From Sphingobacteriia bacterium (lineage in GTDB: Bacteria > Bacteroidota > Bacteroidia > Chitinophagales > Chitinophagaceae), in the NCBI GenBank assembly GCA_004293505.1, contig RDYY01000136.1:1-22319 (forward strand): a DNA stretch of 22,319 nt, given 5' to 3'. Both the position numbers and the translations under genes were made by a program. Below, piece by piece: positions 13,217-22,319 of the stretch. How positions within the stretch are numbered: the stretch's first letter is position 1; the number at the start of each line of letters is the position of its first letter. The notes beneath the pieces are model-generated. The model did not search any database, had not been told where the DNA came from, and saw only the letters and a program-made list of their open reading frames with translations.

Positions 13217-16200
13217 TATTGTGCCAATGAAATTCGCACATTGACCCCTGCGCGGGTATTGACCAAGGGAGCTGAAGTAGAGATATAAGGCGTTACCCGG
13301 CGTTGGTCAAAGAAGAACTTGATGTTGATGCGGTTGTTCAGCACATAATCAATGGCAGGTTGAATGGATACTTCTTTTTGACCTCCTGTACCATAGGCAT
13401 TTTGTTGGTCCAGTCGGCTGTTGCTCAAACTCACGTCGCGTACAGATACATCCAGTTTTAAATTGAGGTCGTTTTGCAAGGTCTTGCCTTTGGTAAAGGG
13501 CAGGCGGAAGGGCAAGGTAAAGCCCCGTTTGCGCCAGCTGAGTCCCATGATCCATTCTGAACTGCGGGTTTCGCTCAATTGGTAATCGATCAAGCTGAGC
13601 GAGAGTTGCCGGCTTTTTCGGTATTCCAAGTTTACATTCAATTGCGAAACCGTGGTCACTTCAATTTTGAACAGGGGCTCAAAACTTTCCCGCATGCTCA
13701 AGTTGGGCACCAAGAAGAACGGAATGAAATTGCCACTCACCGTATCAATGAATCCAGGGGCATTCAACCTAAAAGGATCTTGGTACAACAGGGCTGAATT
13801 AAAACTGTTCAAGCTTAAGTTACCATTGTAGCCGTGGCCAATGGTGATGTTGGAAAAAGTTTCTTCTAATCTACCCCATTTGGTGAGGCCCGTATAAGTG
13901 AGGCGCCAATTGGGCCGGGGCAAAATGCCAGAGAAGGGATTGTTGCGCAAACGCGTTACGCCCTGTTGTACCAAGGGTATGCTGTTGGGGTCTCTACCCG
14001 TATAAGCTGCCAAGAAAGAAGGAATCAAGACATCTTGTGAATAGCGGCCATAGCCTTTAGCAAAACCATCGGGTGTAAACTGCTGACCTGGTGAAAGGCT
14101 TTGCCAGTACGGGTTTCGTTCAGCCGCTCGGCGGGAAAGCACCAATCGATTGGCTTCAAATTCTTTGAAGGTGGCCGATAATTCATTGGGATTGTGGGAC
14201 CGAAACAACGTACCAAAAGCAATGTAACTGACACTGAATCCCCCATTGAACAAGGGATTCAACTGGGCAAAAGCATTGCCAGATCCTGTGGTGTCTTTGA
14301 TGAGGGTGGAGAAATCCTTGGTGAAACTTTTCTCTAGGTTCAGGTCAATGATCAATTCCCGAATGGGTTCTAATTGGGCTGTGAGATTAAGGCGCTGTTC
14401 AAAACTCTGGCGAAACAAAAAATTGAAATTGCTGTCGGGGCTCAAGAGCTTTCGGTTGATCTTGTCTTGCAGCCACTGGGGATTGGGTTGTTTGCCAAAC
14501 ACATAATCCAAACCCGGTGCCATGGACTTGAAATTCTGTCCCAAAAAGCGCGCACTGTCCATGAAACCTGGCAAGCGGCTGCGGAAGTTTTCGCCATAAT
14601 TAAGGGACACATTGCGGAACATGGTGATGAATTTTCCTGCTGTTCTTTCCCAAGCACTTAATTCTGGCAATGAATTTTGTCGGCTTATTTTTTCCGCTGT
14701 TCTAAAGTCCCTTCTTTGCTGCCGCCATTTTTTCAAAGCCTGGGTTCGGGCATCACCCGTTAAGCCCAACAGGGCCTCAGACTTGGGCGGAAGGGTTCCG
14801 CCCAACAAATTGGGATCGGACTTGCTGGCTTTGGGTGCACCAGGCATGGGTATGTTGTCAATGCCCCGCAACCATCGGCTTTTGGCATAGAGGTTGCCAA
14901 AATTAAATTGCGCGTTGAAAGCATTCTCTTGGCTGTTCTCAATGGTGTTGCCCAAAGCCACTGCCACCCGGCTGGCACCAATCCAATTGTATGTAGTGGC
15001 AAACACATATCGAGCATTGATCCAATCAGCAAAAGGAAACTTGTTCAAAGGCAGGGTATAAGTGGCCAATGCTTTTTGTTGGTACAACGTGTTTCGGCCA
15101 CCGTTCCAAAAATTACCCCATAGGCTGTCTCGTTTGGGCTTGGTATTGATGGCACCAAAAGGCTCGTCCACCCGGGCATTGTTGGTCGCATTGAAATCCA
15201 AATTGAGCGAGCGCGTCAAGTCCCATCGCAGGTTATAAAAACGGTCAAAGGTGAAGAACTTGTCGTAAGTAGTGTCTACCCGGTTCACTTTGCTGATGTC
15301 GGTATTCACAATGCGGGGAATGAATTGTCCAAATTGCCGGTTGATGTCGGCCCTAAAGCCCAAATAAGAAGGTTTGAAATTGATGTTGGCATCCCTGATC
15401 CAAGCCAACCAAGGAGAATTGCCCTTGATCATTTTTTTGAATGGCTCTTTGTACTTGGGTTGTCCAATATAAGTGTACCCCAGCCCACCCCGGTGACGAG
15501 AAATGGTGTTTTTGAAAACAATGGGACTGGATTGTTCGGTCTGGGAAAAAGCATAACTGAAATCAAAATTGCTGAGGCTGAGCAAACCAATTTTTCCCGT
15601 TCCCGGTTGCACGCGCAAATTGGTAAAATTCAAAGTGCGAATGGTGGTTTGGTCCACGGCTGCACGGCGAATGGAGTCTTTTAAGTTGGCAGCACTGCTC
15701 CGGAATTTTTCCCTGAACCGGATGTCCAAATCATAAGGATCAAATTCAGGGGTGCGGATGCTGCGGTTCAAAGCCGCATAAATGGGCAAACTCAACCGCG
15801 CATTTTTGGGCAAGAGTTTTCCGGCATCTATGTTGGCTGCCAAATCAAATTGCAAGAGATTGTCTTTGGCCCTTTCGTTGACCCTTTGTTCCAAAGTACC
15901 AAAGCCTTGGGAATATGAGTTGGCAGAAGCGGTAAAAGTTCCCAAATCGGCCAAGACCAAGTCTACTCGGCCCAGTGCGGCCCATCCACCTTGTTCATCC
16001 AATCCAGACAAACGCAATTCATTGGCCCACACTTCGGTGTTGACCACCGTAGCACCCGGCCTGTCAGGATTTTCTACTGCTACCAAAATGCCCCGCAGTT
16101 CGCCCAGGTTGGGATTGCCCAAGATGGAAAATGTTTTGTTGCCAACAAGTTTTCTGAAAATTTGGGCCACAGAAGCACCACTGTTGTTGCGCTGTAGTTT

Positions 16201-19200
16201 CAAGTCAATCAAAGTGCGCAAATCAAAATCAATGTTGTTGGCTGTGGGCCAAACCCTTTCTTCCTGCCCCCTTACATAAGTACCCGGCGGCGTGATTTGC
16301 AAGGGGATTTTGATTTCATAATAATTGTTTAGAAAGTCTTGCCCAATGCGCACCACCGCATTCAATTGGTTGTTCAAGACCGGAGCTTGGCCCGTTACTG
16401 ATTCCGCATGCAGATACATCGACAATTTGGCATAGCGACGAATGTCAAGGTTGGTGGTTTTAAAAACGGCGCGGGCTGCACCCACGGGCAGGTTGCGCAC
16501 CCGCAAACTGATGGCCTGTTCATTTTGTTGCAAGTTGACCCCATTGTTGCTGAGGATTTGTACCCGCTCAACCCCCGGTGGCATCAAATAATTAACCGGT
16601 TGTCGCGCAGAGTTTTCTTCTAAGTTAACCGCTAGGGTATTGAAGCTGGTATTGCCAGTGGTGGGCAAAGGCGTATAATTACCCGTGGTATCCAAGTTGT
16701 AGATGAATTGGCGCCATTGGTTGCGGACCAGGTCCAAGCGCGCCATGCGCAAGACCACTGAATCTTCAAAGTCGGTCAAATACATGCGCATGAAACGAAT
16801 GGATTTGAAGTCCGCCAGGTTACCCACTTTGCGGGAATAATTGCGAATGGGCACACGAAACAAAAACCAATCTTCGGTGCGGGTGATGCCATCGGCAGAA
16901 TTAACCGTTACCCTTCGTTTGTCGGTGATGTAAGGGGTTGTTCCCACGTCCATGCCCGGCCGCAACTGAATTTCATATTCATAATAAGCTTCTGTTTCGT
17001 TCAAGGTATTGTCGCGGTTCAGGTCTTCGTTGTCGGGAAACAGGGTGGCTGCAGCCGTTAAAGCGCCTGACGTGGTGGCCACGGGTGAATTGCCTTGGGG
17101 GTTGTTGAAATTTTTGTAGCGCCCCAAAATACCTGTACCCGCTGCATCAAAAGCAGCTTCTCGGTACCAGCGATAATTGTCTTGAGAGGGATCGGCCAAA
17201 CTGCGCTGGTAGATGGGCGAACCCGTACCAAAATTATTGGCCAGGCGTTGCAACACATAGGCTTGCTTGCGGCGTTCGCCTTCGTCGTTGTTTCCATCCA
17301 GTCCCAGGTCTTGGAAAGGGCGGTCATTGGGATCATTGCTAAACGCTTGTGTAATTTGAATGGGATTCACAGGTGTGCGGCCCCAAGTATTGCTGCTGTC
17401 CACGGCCGCAGGAATGGTGGGTGTATTCAAGCCATTTTCATAAAAACGACGACCGTCTTTCAAAAGGTCTTCACTGATGTTACCAAAATTGATGAACATG
17501 CGGCCACCAGCGCTGTTGGGGTTCCTGATAAAAGGATTCTGCACCCAGAACTCAACAAATTCAATGTTATTGGTTTCAAAATCAGTTTGGTCCAAAGCGC
17601 GCATGATGCCCCCCCAACGGTTGCGGGGATTCAAAAATTTGCCTTGGGCATCTACTTGTCCTGGGGCAGATTCAAAATTATAGGGCCCTTTGTCGGTAGG
17701 ATAAAAAGCCAGGTCAAAAGTAGGGGCTTGAACATCGGTGATGTTGGTGGTGCGCTGCGGAAACAATTCATTGGTGAATACTTGGCGCACCCTTGGATCG
17801 CTCAATTCGGTCAGGTTGCGGCGCAATGGATTGTTGGGCGCATTCTTGTCTTGCAAATTGGGTTCAATGGTATACCAGGCCAGCTTGGCGCGGTTGCGGT
17901 TGTAATCAATGGAATCGGTTAAGCTGGCTTCAGGAAAACGGGGATTGCCCTGGGGTGTAGATGCCATGGCCCAAGAAACAAAAGGAAAACGCAGGTCAAT
18001 GGCCGCCCTTGTCCCCTCAAAATCATCAATGAAAATCAAGCCCTGTTCATCGCGGCCAATTTGGGGTGGGTGGCCGGGTTGCAAATAAGCCGCTTCACCA
18101 TAAGCTTGGATCGAGCTCTTGGCTTTGGTAGAATAAAAAGGCAATCGGTTCAAGAGGCGGGTGAGACCTGGCCACTCGCTGCGGTAATTCACATCAAAAC
18201 CATACATGGTATTGCGGATGGGATCATCGCCATACCCCATTTTGGTGAAAAAAGGTCTTTCGCCCAACCTTACCACAGAAGTTCCCAAGGACAGTTTTTT
18301 GTTGGCCAAATAATCCAAACGCAAGGCGGCAAATCCCCTTTGCTGGACGCCCATGCCAATGTTGTTTTCAAAATTAATGTTGACCGGCACATTGGAACTG
18401 AGGATGCCTTGGTTCAAAATTTTTACAGTACCCAAATTATAATCTACCACATAGTCGGCTCCTTCGCGCAAGACTTGTCCACCCGCTGTTACACTCACCG
18501 AGCCAGGTGGAATGTTGAACGTGTTCAAATAAATCTCGGAACCACCCCCACTGGATTTTACCCTGCCCTGCATCAGGAACCTGTTCACGTTGGCATAGGT
18601 TTGTGCAATGGCTTTGATGGAATCGTACAATTGGTAGAAAACATATTTGTTGCGCAAAGCGGGCGTGGTACCGGCAAATGCCAGGGTTTCCAAGTCTCGG
18701 CCAAATGGTTCCAACACCGGAAACACCACGCGGCCCAATTGTGGTAAAATGGTAAATCCTTCAACATAGTCAAAGACCCCATCGGGTTGGGGATCGTTGC
18801 GGTTGTTGAGCCGGTCTAGGTTCAAGATGCGCAACAAAGGCTGTCCATCTACAGCGGGAGCAGACTCTGGCAGGTAGCGCTTCAAGCCCCCACTGGGTTC
18901 TTCGTACAAGACATTCAAAGCAAAGTCTTCGCGTTGAATACCGCCAAAAACATCCAAACTGTAGACGTTTTTCATCATCCAAGTCCAGATGGGCAGGTTG
19001 GGAATTTGCGCTGTGGCTTTCAGCAATTTCAAGAACAATACTTTTTGTACGCCCTGGGTAGAATCCAATGAAATGTCTTGCGAAAACTCACCCACTTGGT
19101 AGACTTTCCCATTGTAAGTGTACTGATAAGCCACGCCCAATACTTCATCGGCCTGCAATTGGGCATTGACACTCAAGAACCCTGCTTGGGGATTAAAATA

Positions 19201-20466
19201 ATATTCATTGGTACTGAGTTTGCGCGCAAAGGTCTTTTCATAATCTGTAACCGGCCGCAAGCCCCTGGACAGCAATATGCCATTGACTTGTGTGGGATTG
19301 CGACTGGCAGGATTGTTGATGAGGTTGGCATACAAATCATTGGCCCCATTGAAAGGCAGGGGCGCATTGGTCAAAGCAGAAACCGAAGGATTAAAAGGAC
19401 GTGGCTCGGCCAAGTCCATCAATCCCACCACATCGCGGGCGTCTGTTGTGGCGCCATTGCGATTGGTGACCCAGACTTCGATGCGCTGAATTTGAACTTG
19501 GGAATTGACCACCGGTAGGTTGCGCATGGTGGCATTGAAATTGTCCCTGAAATAATTGCCCAAGAGAAAATGCCTGTTCTCCTCGTAATCATCCAATCTT
19601 TTTTGAAATGAAGTAGCTGCCGCACCGCCTTGCAAAGCCACGGACTGTCGCGAAGAGCGCTGGTTGGCCAAAGCACCCGTGATGAAGAGCTTGCCCAATT
19701 GCAATTGGGTTTTGATCCCAAACAGGTTTTGTGCGCTGGGGATCAAAGTACCGCGCGAAGAGTAAGAAATGTTACCCGCCTCTACACTCTTGATCATTTC
19801 ATCGTCCATGCCCTTGTAATCCAATTTCAATTGGTTGTCAAAACCCAAATTGGTGAGGGTATTGTAATTGATGGGAAAGCGGAGCTTGTTGCCTATGCTG
19901 GCATTGAGGTTGAGGTTGGCATTCATGTCAAAGTCAAATCCCCCATTCTTGCGCGCGCGCTCGGGCAGAGTGGGGTTCTTGATGTTTTGTCCTTGGTAGC
20001 CTGCCATCAAATTCACTTCTCCACTGGGCCTGATGTCAACTTTCAGGTTGTTGCCGCTGAGACCAAAAATGCGGTCAAAGAGTTGGGGATAGGCTTGGTG
20101 GTTGGGGCGGGGTGCTTTCTTGTTCAACCAAAACAGGGCTTCGCTGCGGGCCTTGAAATAATTGGCTTCATCAGCTTTGAAGCGGTAACGTGCATATTCT
20201 TCCATGCTCCATTCAGCAGGGCTGCGGTACCATTGCTTACCTATTTTTTCCTGTACTACATATGTCTTGGTTCGGGGATCGTAACGCAATTCTTTTTTGA
20301 TGAAAGCCGTATCAGAAAGGTCAAAGGGATTTTTGTTGCGGGCCGAGAATGCATCTCCGCGGCGATCACTCAAGGGAAAGCGCAAGCTATCGCCCCGCTG
20401 GGCTTCTAATCGGGAACCCGGCAATGAAAAAATCAAGAGCAAAAAAGAGAAACAAAGTCCCTTCAA
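13216..20466 (-). CDS. sprA: SprA, outer-membrane translocon of the type 9 secretion system
   Basis: 2,416 residues, near the roughly 2,400 of Flavobacterium johnsoniae SprA, and with no internal break. The start is TTG at 20466-20464: no in-frame ATG lies between the ruvA stop and the signal peptide (MKGLCFSFLLLIFSLPG to about 23), and the next Met is near residue 86. Typical blocks include LRFPINYNTLTNLGFDNQLK, IKSVEAGNISYSSRG, FIDDFEGTRA (mid-protein) and the C-terminal YISTSAPLVNTRAGVNVRIS ending of a beta-barrel. SprA forms a very large 36-strand barrel through which folded cargo with a C-terminal sorting domain crosses the outer membrane. It lies 38 nt downstream of ruvA, a pairing conserved in Bacteroidota. 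Other T9SS genes are not in the window. Confidence 0.98.
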   Translation of the reverse strand: MKGLCFSFLLLIFSLPGSRLEAQRGDSLRFPLSDRRGDAFSARNKNPFDLSDTAFIKKELRYDPRTKTYVVQEKIGKQWYRSPAEWSMEEYARYRFKADEANYFKARSEALFWLNKKAPRPNHQAYPQLFDRIFGLSGNNLKVDIRPSGEVNLMAGYQGQNIKNPTLPERARKNGGFDFDMNANLNLNASIGNKLRFPINYNTLTNLGFDNQLKLDYKGMDDEMIKSVEAGNISYSSRGTLIPSAQNLFGIKTQLQLGKLFITGALANQRSSRQSVALQGGAAATSFQKRLDDYEENRHFLLGNYFRDNFNATMRNLPVVNSQVQIQRIEVWVTNRNGATTDARDVVGLMDLAEPRPFNPSVSALTNAPLPFNGANDLYANLINNPASRNPTQVNGILLSRGLRPVTDYEKTFARKLSTNEYYFNPQAGFLSVNAQLQADEVLGVAYQYTYNGKVYQVGEFSQDISLDSTQGVQKVLFLKLLKATAQIPNLPIWTWMMKNVYSLDVFGGIQREDFALNVLYEEPSGGLKRYLPESAPAVDGQPLLRILNLDRLNNRNDPQPDGVFDYVEGFTILPQLGRVVFPVLEPFGRDLETLAFAGTTPALRNKYVFYQLYDSIKAIAQTYANVNRFLMQGRVKSSGGGSEIYLNTFNIPPGSVSVTAGGQVLREGADYVVDYNLGTVKILNQGILSSNVPVNINFENNIGMGVQQRGFAALRLDYLANKKLSLGTSVVRLGERPFFTKMGYGDDPIRNTMYGFDVNYRSEWPGLTRLLNRLPFYSTKAKSSIQAYGEAAYLQPGHPPQIGRDEQGLIFIDDFEGTRAAIDLRFPFVSWAMASTPQGNPRFPEASLTDSIDYNRNRAKLAWYTIEPNLQDKNAPNNPLRRNLTELSDPRVRQVFTNELFPQRTTNITDVQAPTFDLAFYPTDKGPYNFESAPGQVDAQGKFLNPRNRWGGIMRALDQTDFETNNIEFVEFWVQNPFIRNPNSAGGRMFINFGNISEDLLKDGRRFYENGLNTPTIPAAVDSSNTWGRTPVNPIQITQAFSNDPNDRPFQDLGLDGNNDEGERRKQAYVLQRLANNFGTGSPIYQRSLADPSQDNYRWYREAAFDAAGTGILGRYKNFNNPQGNSPVATTSGALTAAATLFPDNEDLNRDNTLNETEAYYEYEIQLRPGMDVGTTPYITDKRRVTVNSADGITRTEDWFLFRVPIRNYSRKVGNLADFKSIRFMRMYLTDFEDSVVLRMARLDLVRNQWRQFIYNLDTTGNYTPLPTTGNTSFNTLAVNLEENSARQPVNYLMPPGVERVQILSNNGVNLQQNEQAISLRVRNLPVGAARAVFKTTNLDIRRYAKLSMYLHAESVTGQAPVLNNQLNAVVRIGQDFLNNYYEIKIPLQITPPGTYVRGQEERVWPTANNIDFDLRTLIDLKLQRNNSGASVAQIFRKLVGNKTFSILGNPNLGELRGILVAVENPDRPGATVVNTEVWANELRLSGLDEQGGWAALGRVDLVLADLGTFTASANSYSQGFGTLEQRVNERAKDNLLQFDLAANIDAGKLLPKNARLSLPIYAALNRSIRTPEFDPYDLDIRFREKFRSSAANLKDSIRRAAVDQTTIRTLNFTNLRVQPGTGKIGLLSLSNFDFSYAFSQTEQSSPIVFKNTISRHRGGLGYTYIGQPKYKEPFKKMIKGNSPWLAWIRDANINFKPSYLGFRADINRQFGQFIPRIVNTDISKVNRVDTTYDKFFTFDRFYNLRWDLTRSLNLDFNATNNARVDEPFGAINTKPKRDSLWGNFWNGGRNTLYQQKALATYTLPLNKFPFADWINARYVFATTYNWIGASRVAVALGNTIENSQENAFNAQFNFGNLYAKSRWLRGIDNIPMPGAPKASKSDPNLLGGTLPPKSEALLGLTGDARTQALKKWRQQRRDFRTAEKISRQNSLPELSAWERTAGKFITMFRNVSLNYGENFRSRLPGFMDSARFLGQNFKSMAPGLDYVFGKQPNPQWLQDKINRKLLSPDSNFNFLFRQSFEQRLNLTAQLEPIRELIIDLNLEKSFTKDFSTLIKDTTGSGNAFAQLNPLFNGGFSVSYIAFGTLFRSHNPNELSATFKEFEANRLVLSRRAAERNPYWQSLSPGQQFTPDGFAKGYGRYSQDVLIPSFLAAYTGRDPNSIPLVQQGVTRLRNNPFSGILPRPNWRLTYTGLTKWGRLEETFSNITIGHGYNGNLSLNSFNSALLYQDPFRLNAPGFIDTVSGNFIPFFLVPNLSMRESFEPLFKIEVTTVSQLNVNLEYRKSRQLSLSLIDYQLSETRSSEWIMGLSWRKRGFTLPFRLPFTKGKTLQNDLNLKLDVSVRDVSLSNSRLDQQNAYGTGGQKEVSIQPAIDYVLNNRINIKFFFDQRRVTPYISTSAPLVNTRAGVNVRISLAQ

Positions 20467-20504
20467 CAGCGTAACATTGGTTGGGGTAGAACTGGGTCTA
20501 TACG

Positions 20505-21089
20505 CTACAGGTTTTTGAGTGCAGTTTTGATGAGTGATTCCACTTCGGCAGCAGGTCCCAGTGCAGCTTTTGCTTTTTTTACCGCTTGCTCTGCCAGGGC
20601 CTTGCCAATGCCCAATGAAATTAAGGCATTTGTGGCATCTGCATCTGATTCAGGCACAATGTTTCCGCTTCCTGGGGCAAGGGTGGATATTTTGCCCATT
20701 TTGTCGCGCAATTCCACCACCAAGCGTTCTGCCGATTTTTTGCCAATCCCTTTGATGGATTCCAACAAACGGGTATTGCCTTCGGCGATGGCTTTGACCA
20801 ATTCTTCGGGACGCATACCAGACAGCATCATGCGGGCGGTTGAAGCCCCCACCCCTGAAACGCTGATGAGTTGTAGAAAAATGTCTTTTTCGGGCAAGCT
20901 GTCAAAACCAAAAAGGGTTTGGGCATTTTCAGTCAAGTGCAAATAAGTGTGCAACAAGCCTTGCTCTTTGTTGCGAATGGCTTCGTAAGTATACAAACTG
21001 ATTTGTACATCGTATCCTACCCCATTCACATCTACCACCAAGCGACCCGGTGTTTTGGCCAAAAAATGTCCGCGCAGAAATGCTATCAT
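20505..21089 (-). CDS. ruvA: Holliday junction branch migration protein RuvA
   Basis: 194 residues, the usual size. MIAFLRGHF start, OB-fold domain I (1 to about 63, GVGYDVQISLYTYE, YLHLTENAQTLFGF), domain II with two helix-hairpin-helix motifs ISVSGVGASTARMML (75-89) and IKGIGKKSAERLVVEL (112-127), an acidic linker, and domain III ATNALISLGIGKALAEQAVK (about 152-171) that contacts RuvB. It binds Holliday junctions and guides RuvB during branch migration. sprA follows 38 nt later on the same strand. A divergent gap of 90 nt separates it from fabH. Confidence 0.97.
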   Translation of the reverse strand: MIAFLRGHFLAKTPGRLVVDVNGVGYDVQISLYTYEAIRNKEQGLLHTYLHLTENAQTLFGFDSLPEKDIFLQLISVSGVGASTARMMLSGMRPEELVKAIAEGNTRLLESIKGIGKKSAERLVVELRDKMGKISTLAPGSGNIVPESDADATNALISLGIGKALAEQAVKKAKAALGPAAEVESLIKTALKNL

Positions 21090-21127
21090 AATCTGGGTGA
21101 AAGTACAGAAAACAGGCCGAAATTTGG

Positions 21128-21135
21128 TAGATTTG
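21128..21135 (+). promoter_or_regulatory. Possible -7 box for fabH
   Basis: TAGATTTG matches TAnnTTTG exactly and lies 45 nt before the fabH ATG in the 90-nt divergent gap with ruvA. No TTTG exists at the expected -33 distance, so support is weak. Confidence 0.3.
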
Positions 21136-21179
21136 AAACTTGTTTACTCACCCAATACCTAAGCGTTAACCAATAGAGC

Positions 21180-22169
21180 ATGGAAAAAATCAGCGCAGCC
21201 ATTACCGCCGTTGGCGGGTATGTTCCCGACACCAAATTGACCAATTTTGATTTGGAAAAAATGGTGGATACCAACGACGAATGGATCCGCTCCCGCACAG
21301 GCATTGAAGAAAGAAGAATTTTACGCGAACCGGGTCAAGGCAGTAGCGACATGGCTGTCCCCGCCATCCAAGAAATTTTGCGCAAAAAGAACATGGCTGC
21401 CACGGAGATCGATTGCATCATTTGTGCCACCGTTACCCCTGACATGGTCTTTCCCGCCACGGCCAATGTGATTGCCGACAAACTGGGCGCCACCCAGGCT
21501 TGGGGCTATGACATGAGCGCTGCTTGCAGTGGCTTTTTGTTTGCTTTGACCACCGGTGCCATGTACATTGAGAGTGGAAGGTTTAAGAAAGTAATTGTGG
21601 TGGGGGTAGACAAAATGAGCGCCATCATTGATTATACCGATCGTGCCACTTGCATCATATTTGGCGATGGGGCCGGAGCCGTTTTGTTGGAACCCAATAC
21701 AGAAGGTTTGGGCATCAAAGACAGTATTTTGCGCAGCGATGGCAGTGGCCGACAATACTTGCACATGAAAGCTGGTGGATCGGTAAAACCTGCCAGCGTA
21801 GAAACCGTTTTGGCCAAAGAACATTTTGCCTACCAAGAAGGACAGGCTGTATTTAAGTTTGCGGTGAAAGGCATGGCCGATGTGAGTGCTGAATTGCTGG
21901 AACGCAATGGCTTGACCGGCGATGACATTGCCTGGTTAGTGCCCCACCAAGCCAATTTGCGCATCATTGATGCCACCGCCAACCGAATGGGTTTGCCCAA
22001 AGAAAAAGTCATGGTGAACATCCAACGCTATGGCAATACCACTGCGGGTACTTTGCCCCTATGCTTGTGGGACTGGGAAAAGCAATTGAAGAAAGGAGAC
22101 AACTTGGTATTGGCCGCTTTTGGCGGCGGATTTACTTGGGGAGCCACTTGGGTCAAGTGGGCTTATTGA
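21180..22169 (+). CDS. fabH: 3-oxoacyl-ACP synthase III (FabH)
   Basis: 329 residues, normal length. The catalytic triad is visible: Cys116 in [13 protein letters not shown], His256 in [11 protein letters not shown], and Asn286 in [11 protein letters not shown]. The N-terminus has [12 protein letters not shown] and the C-terminus [10 protein letters not shown], both family signatures. The enzyme condenses an acyl-CoA primer with malonyl-ACP to start fatty-acid elongation; in Bacteroidota these enzymes often prefer branched primers, but preference cannot be read here. It is divergent from ruvA. A PLP-enzyme gene starts 4 nt after its stop, so the two are probably cotranscribed. Confidence 0.96.
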   Translation: MEKISAAITAVGGYVPDTKLTNFDLEKMVDTNDEWIRSRTGIEERRILREPGQGSSDMAVPAIQEILRKKNMAATEIDCIICATVTPDMVFPATANVIADKLGATQAWGYDMSAACSGFLFALTTGAMYIESGRFKKVIVVGVDKMSAIIDYTDRATCIIFGDGAGAVLLEPNTEGLGIKDSILRSDGSGRQYLHMKAGGSVKPASVETVLAKEHFAYQEGQAVFKFAVKGMADVSAELLERNGLTGDDIAWLVPHQANLRIIDATANRMGLPKEKVMVNIQRYGNTTAGTLPLCLWDWEKQLKKGDNLVLAAFGGGFTWGATWVKWAY

Positions 22170-22173
22170 ACCG

Positions 22174-22319
22174 ATGAGAACAACTGAATATAGTGGTTGG
22201 GGTACGGCGGCCATCCATGGCGCAGGTCACCAACACGCAGATGATGCGCACCATGCGCCCATTTATGCTTCTTCTACTTTTACTTTTGACAGTGCTGAAG
22301 CCGGGAGTGAAAGGTTTGC
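22174..22319 (+). CDS. Cys/Met-metabolism PLP-dependent enzyme, N-terminus only (partial)
   Basis: About 48 codons are visible before the right edge, starting at ATG 22174, four nt after the fabH stop. The peptide has GTAAIHGAGHQ and APIYASSTFTFDSAEAGSER, which match the N-terminal pattern T-x-x-I/V-H-x-G ... P-I-Y-x-S-[ST]-[TS]-[FY]-x-F in cystathionine gamma-synthase / methionine gamma-lyase type enzymes. The PLP lysine is beyond the window, so the exact member cannot be named. Cotranscription with fabH is likely from the spacing. Confidence 0.8.
   Translation, partial: MRTTEYSGWGTAAIHGAGHQHADDAHHAPIYASSTFTFDSAEAGSERF

Noticed and set aside
17095..17922. Long plus-strand open frames opposite sprA (for example 17095-17922, 18061-18747, 19630-20409)
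   Set aside because: Shadows caused by codon bias of the intact sprA frame; no start signals or domains.

Overview
The window is a chromosomal segment of a Bacteroidota bacterium, most likely from the Chitinophagales/Sphingobacteriia side. The evidence is a full-length SprA (the giant outer-membrane translocon of the type 9 secretion system) next to ruvA, a DUF3127 protein, a two-gene version of the UshA-type 5'-nucleotidase, a Bacteroidota-type membrane-anchored ATP-grasp protein, and a promoter of the TTTG-N20-TAnnTTTG type in front of the tRNA genes. Gene content is mainly core/housekeeping. I see no integrase, transposase, CRISPR array or phage gene, and no clear defence island.

Layout. 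(1) 1-3834, all minus strand: an araC-family regulator, then YHS-domain protein, DoxX membrane protein, DinB-like protein, NRDE/TANGO2 protein and an ATP-grasp protein that runs off the left edge. The last three are packed with gaps of +3 and -8 nt and are very probably one operon. (2) 3835-4365: a non-coding block with tRNA-Ser(GCU) and tRNA-Pro(UGG), a strong promoter, and a series of hairpins/terminators plus a run of nine G. (3) 4366-5799: dnaA, minus strand, with its own terminator whose T-tract overlaps the -33 box of the tRNA promoter. (4) 5964-7630, minus: the two halves of an UshA-like nucleotidase as separate genes in C-domain-then-N-domain order, joined by an ATGA overlap. (5) 7708-9690, plus: DUF3127 (OB-fold/SSB-related, with an SSB-like DDLPF tail) and a TTG-started FAD-dependent dehydrogenase. 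(6) 9764-10774, minus: a secreted zinc-dependent phospholipase C / S1-P1-like hydrolase. (7) 10854-13141, plus: a NatAB-like ABC exporter pair. (8) 13216-21089, minus: ruvA-sprA, with sprA starting at TTG and taking up about a third of the window. (9) 21180 to the right edge, plus: fabH followed 4 nt later by the start of a Cys/Met-metabolism PLP enzyme.

How it works together. Several products concern the cell envelope: SprA exports folded T9SS cargo across the outer membrane; the nucleotidase pair and the zinc hydrolase are predicted to be exported to the periplasm or envelope for phosphate-ester scavenging; the ABC pair is an exporter; FabH starts fatty-acid synthesis. DnaA, RuvA and the DUF3127 protein belong to DNA replication and repair. 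I did not find a convincing wholly new system. The points most worth a second look are the SSB-like tail on DUF3127, the split nucleotidase with two different export signals, the compact ATP-grasp/NRDE/DinB operon of unknown function, the shared terminator/promoter between dnaA and the tRNA operon, and the hairpin-rich leftover stretch downstream of the tRNAs.
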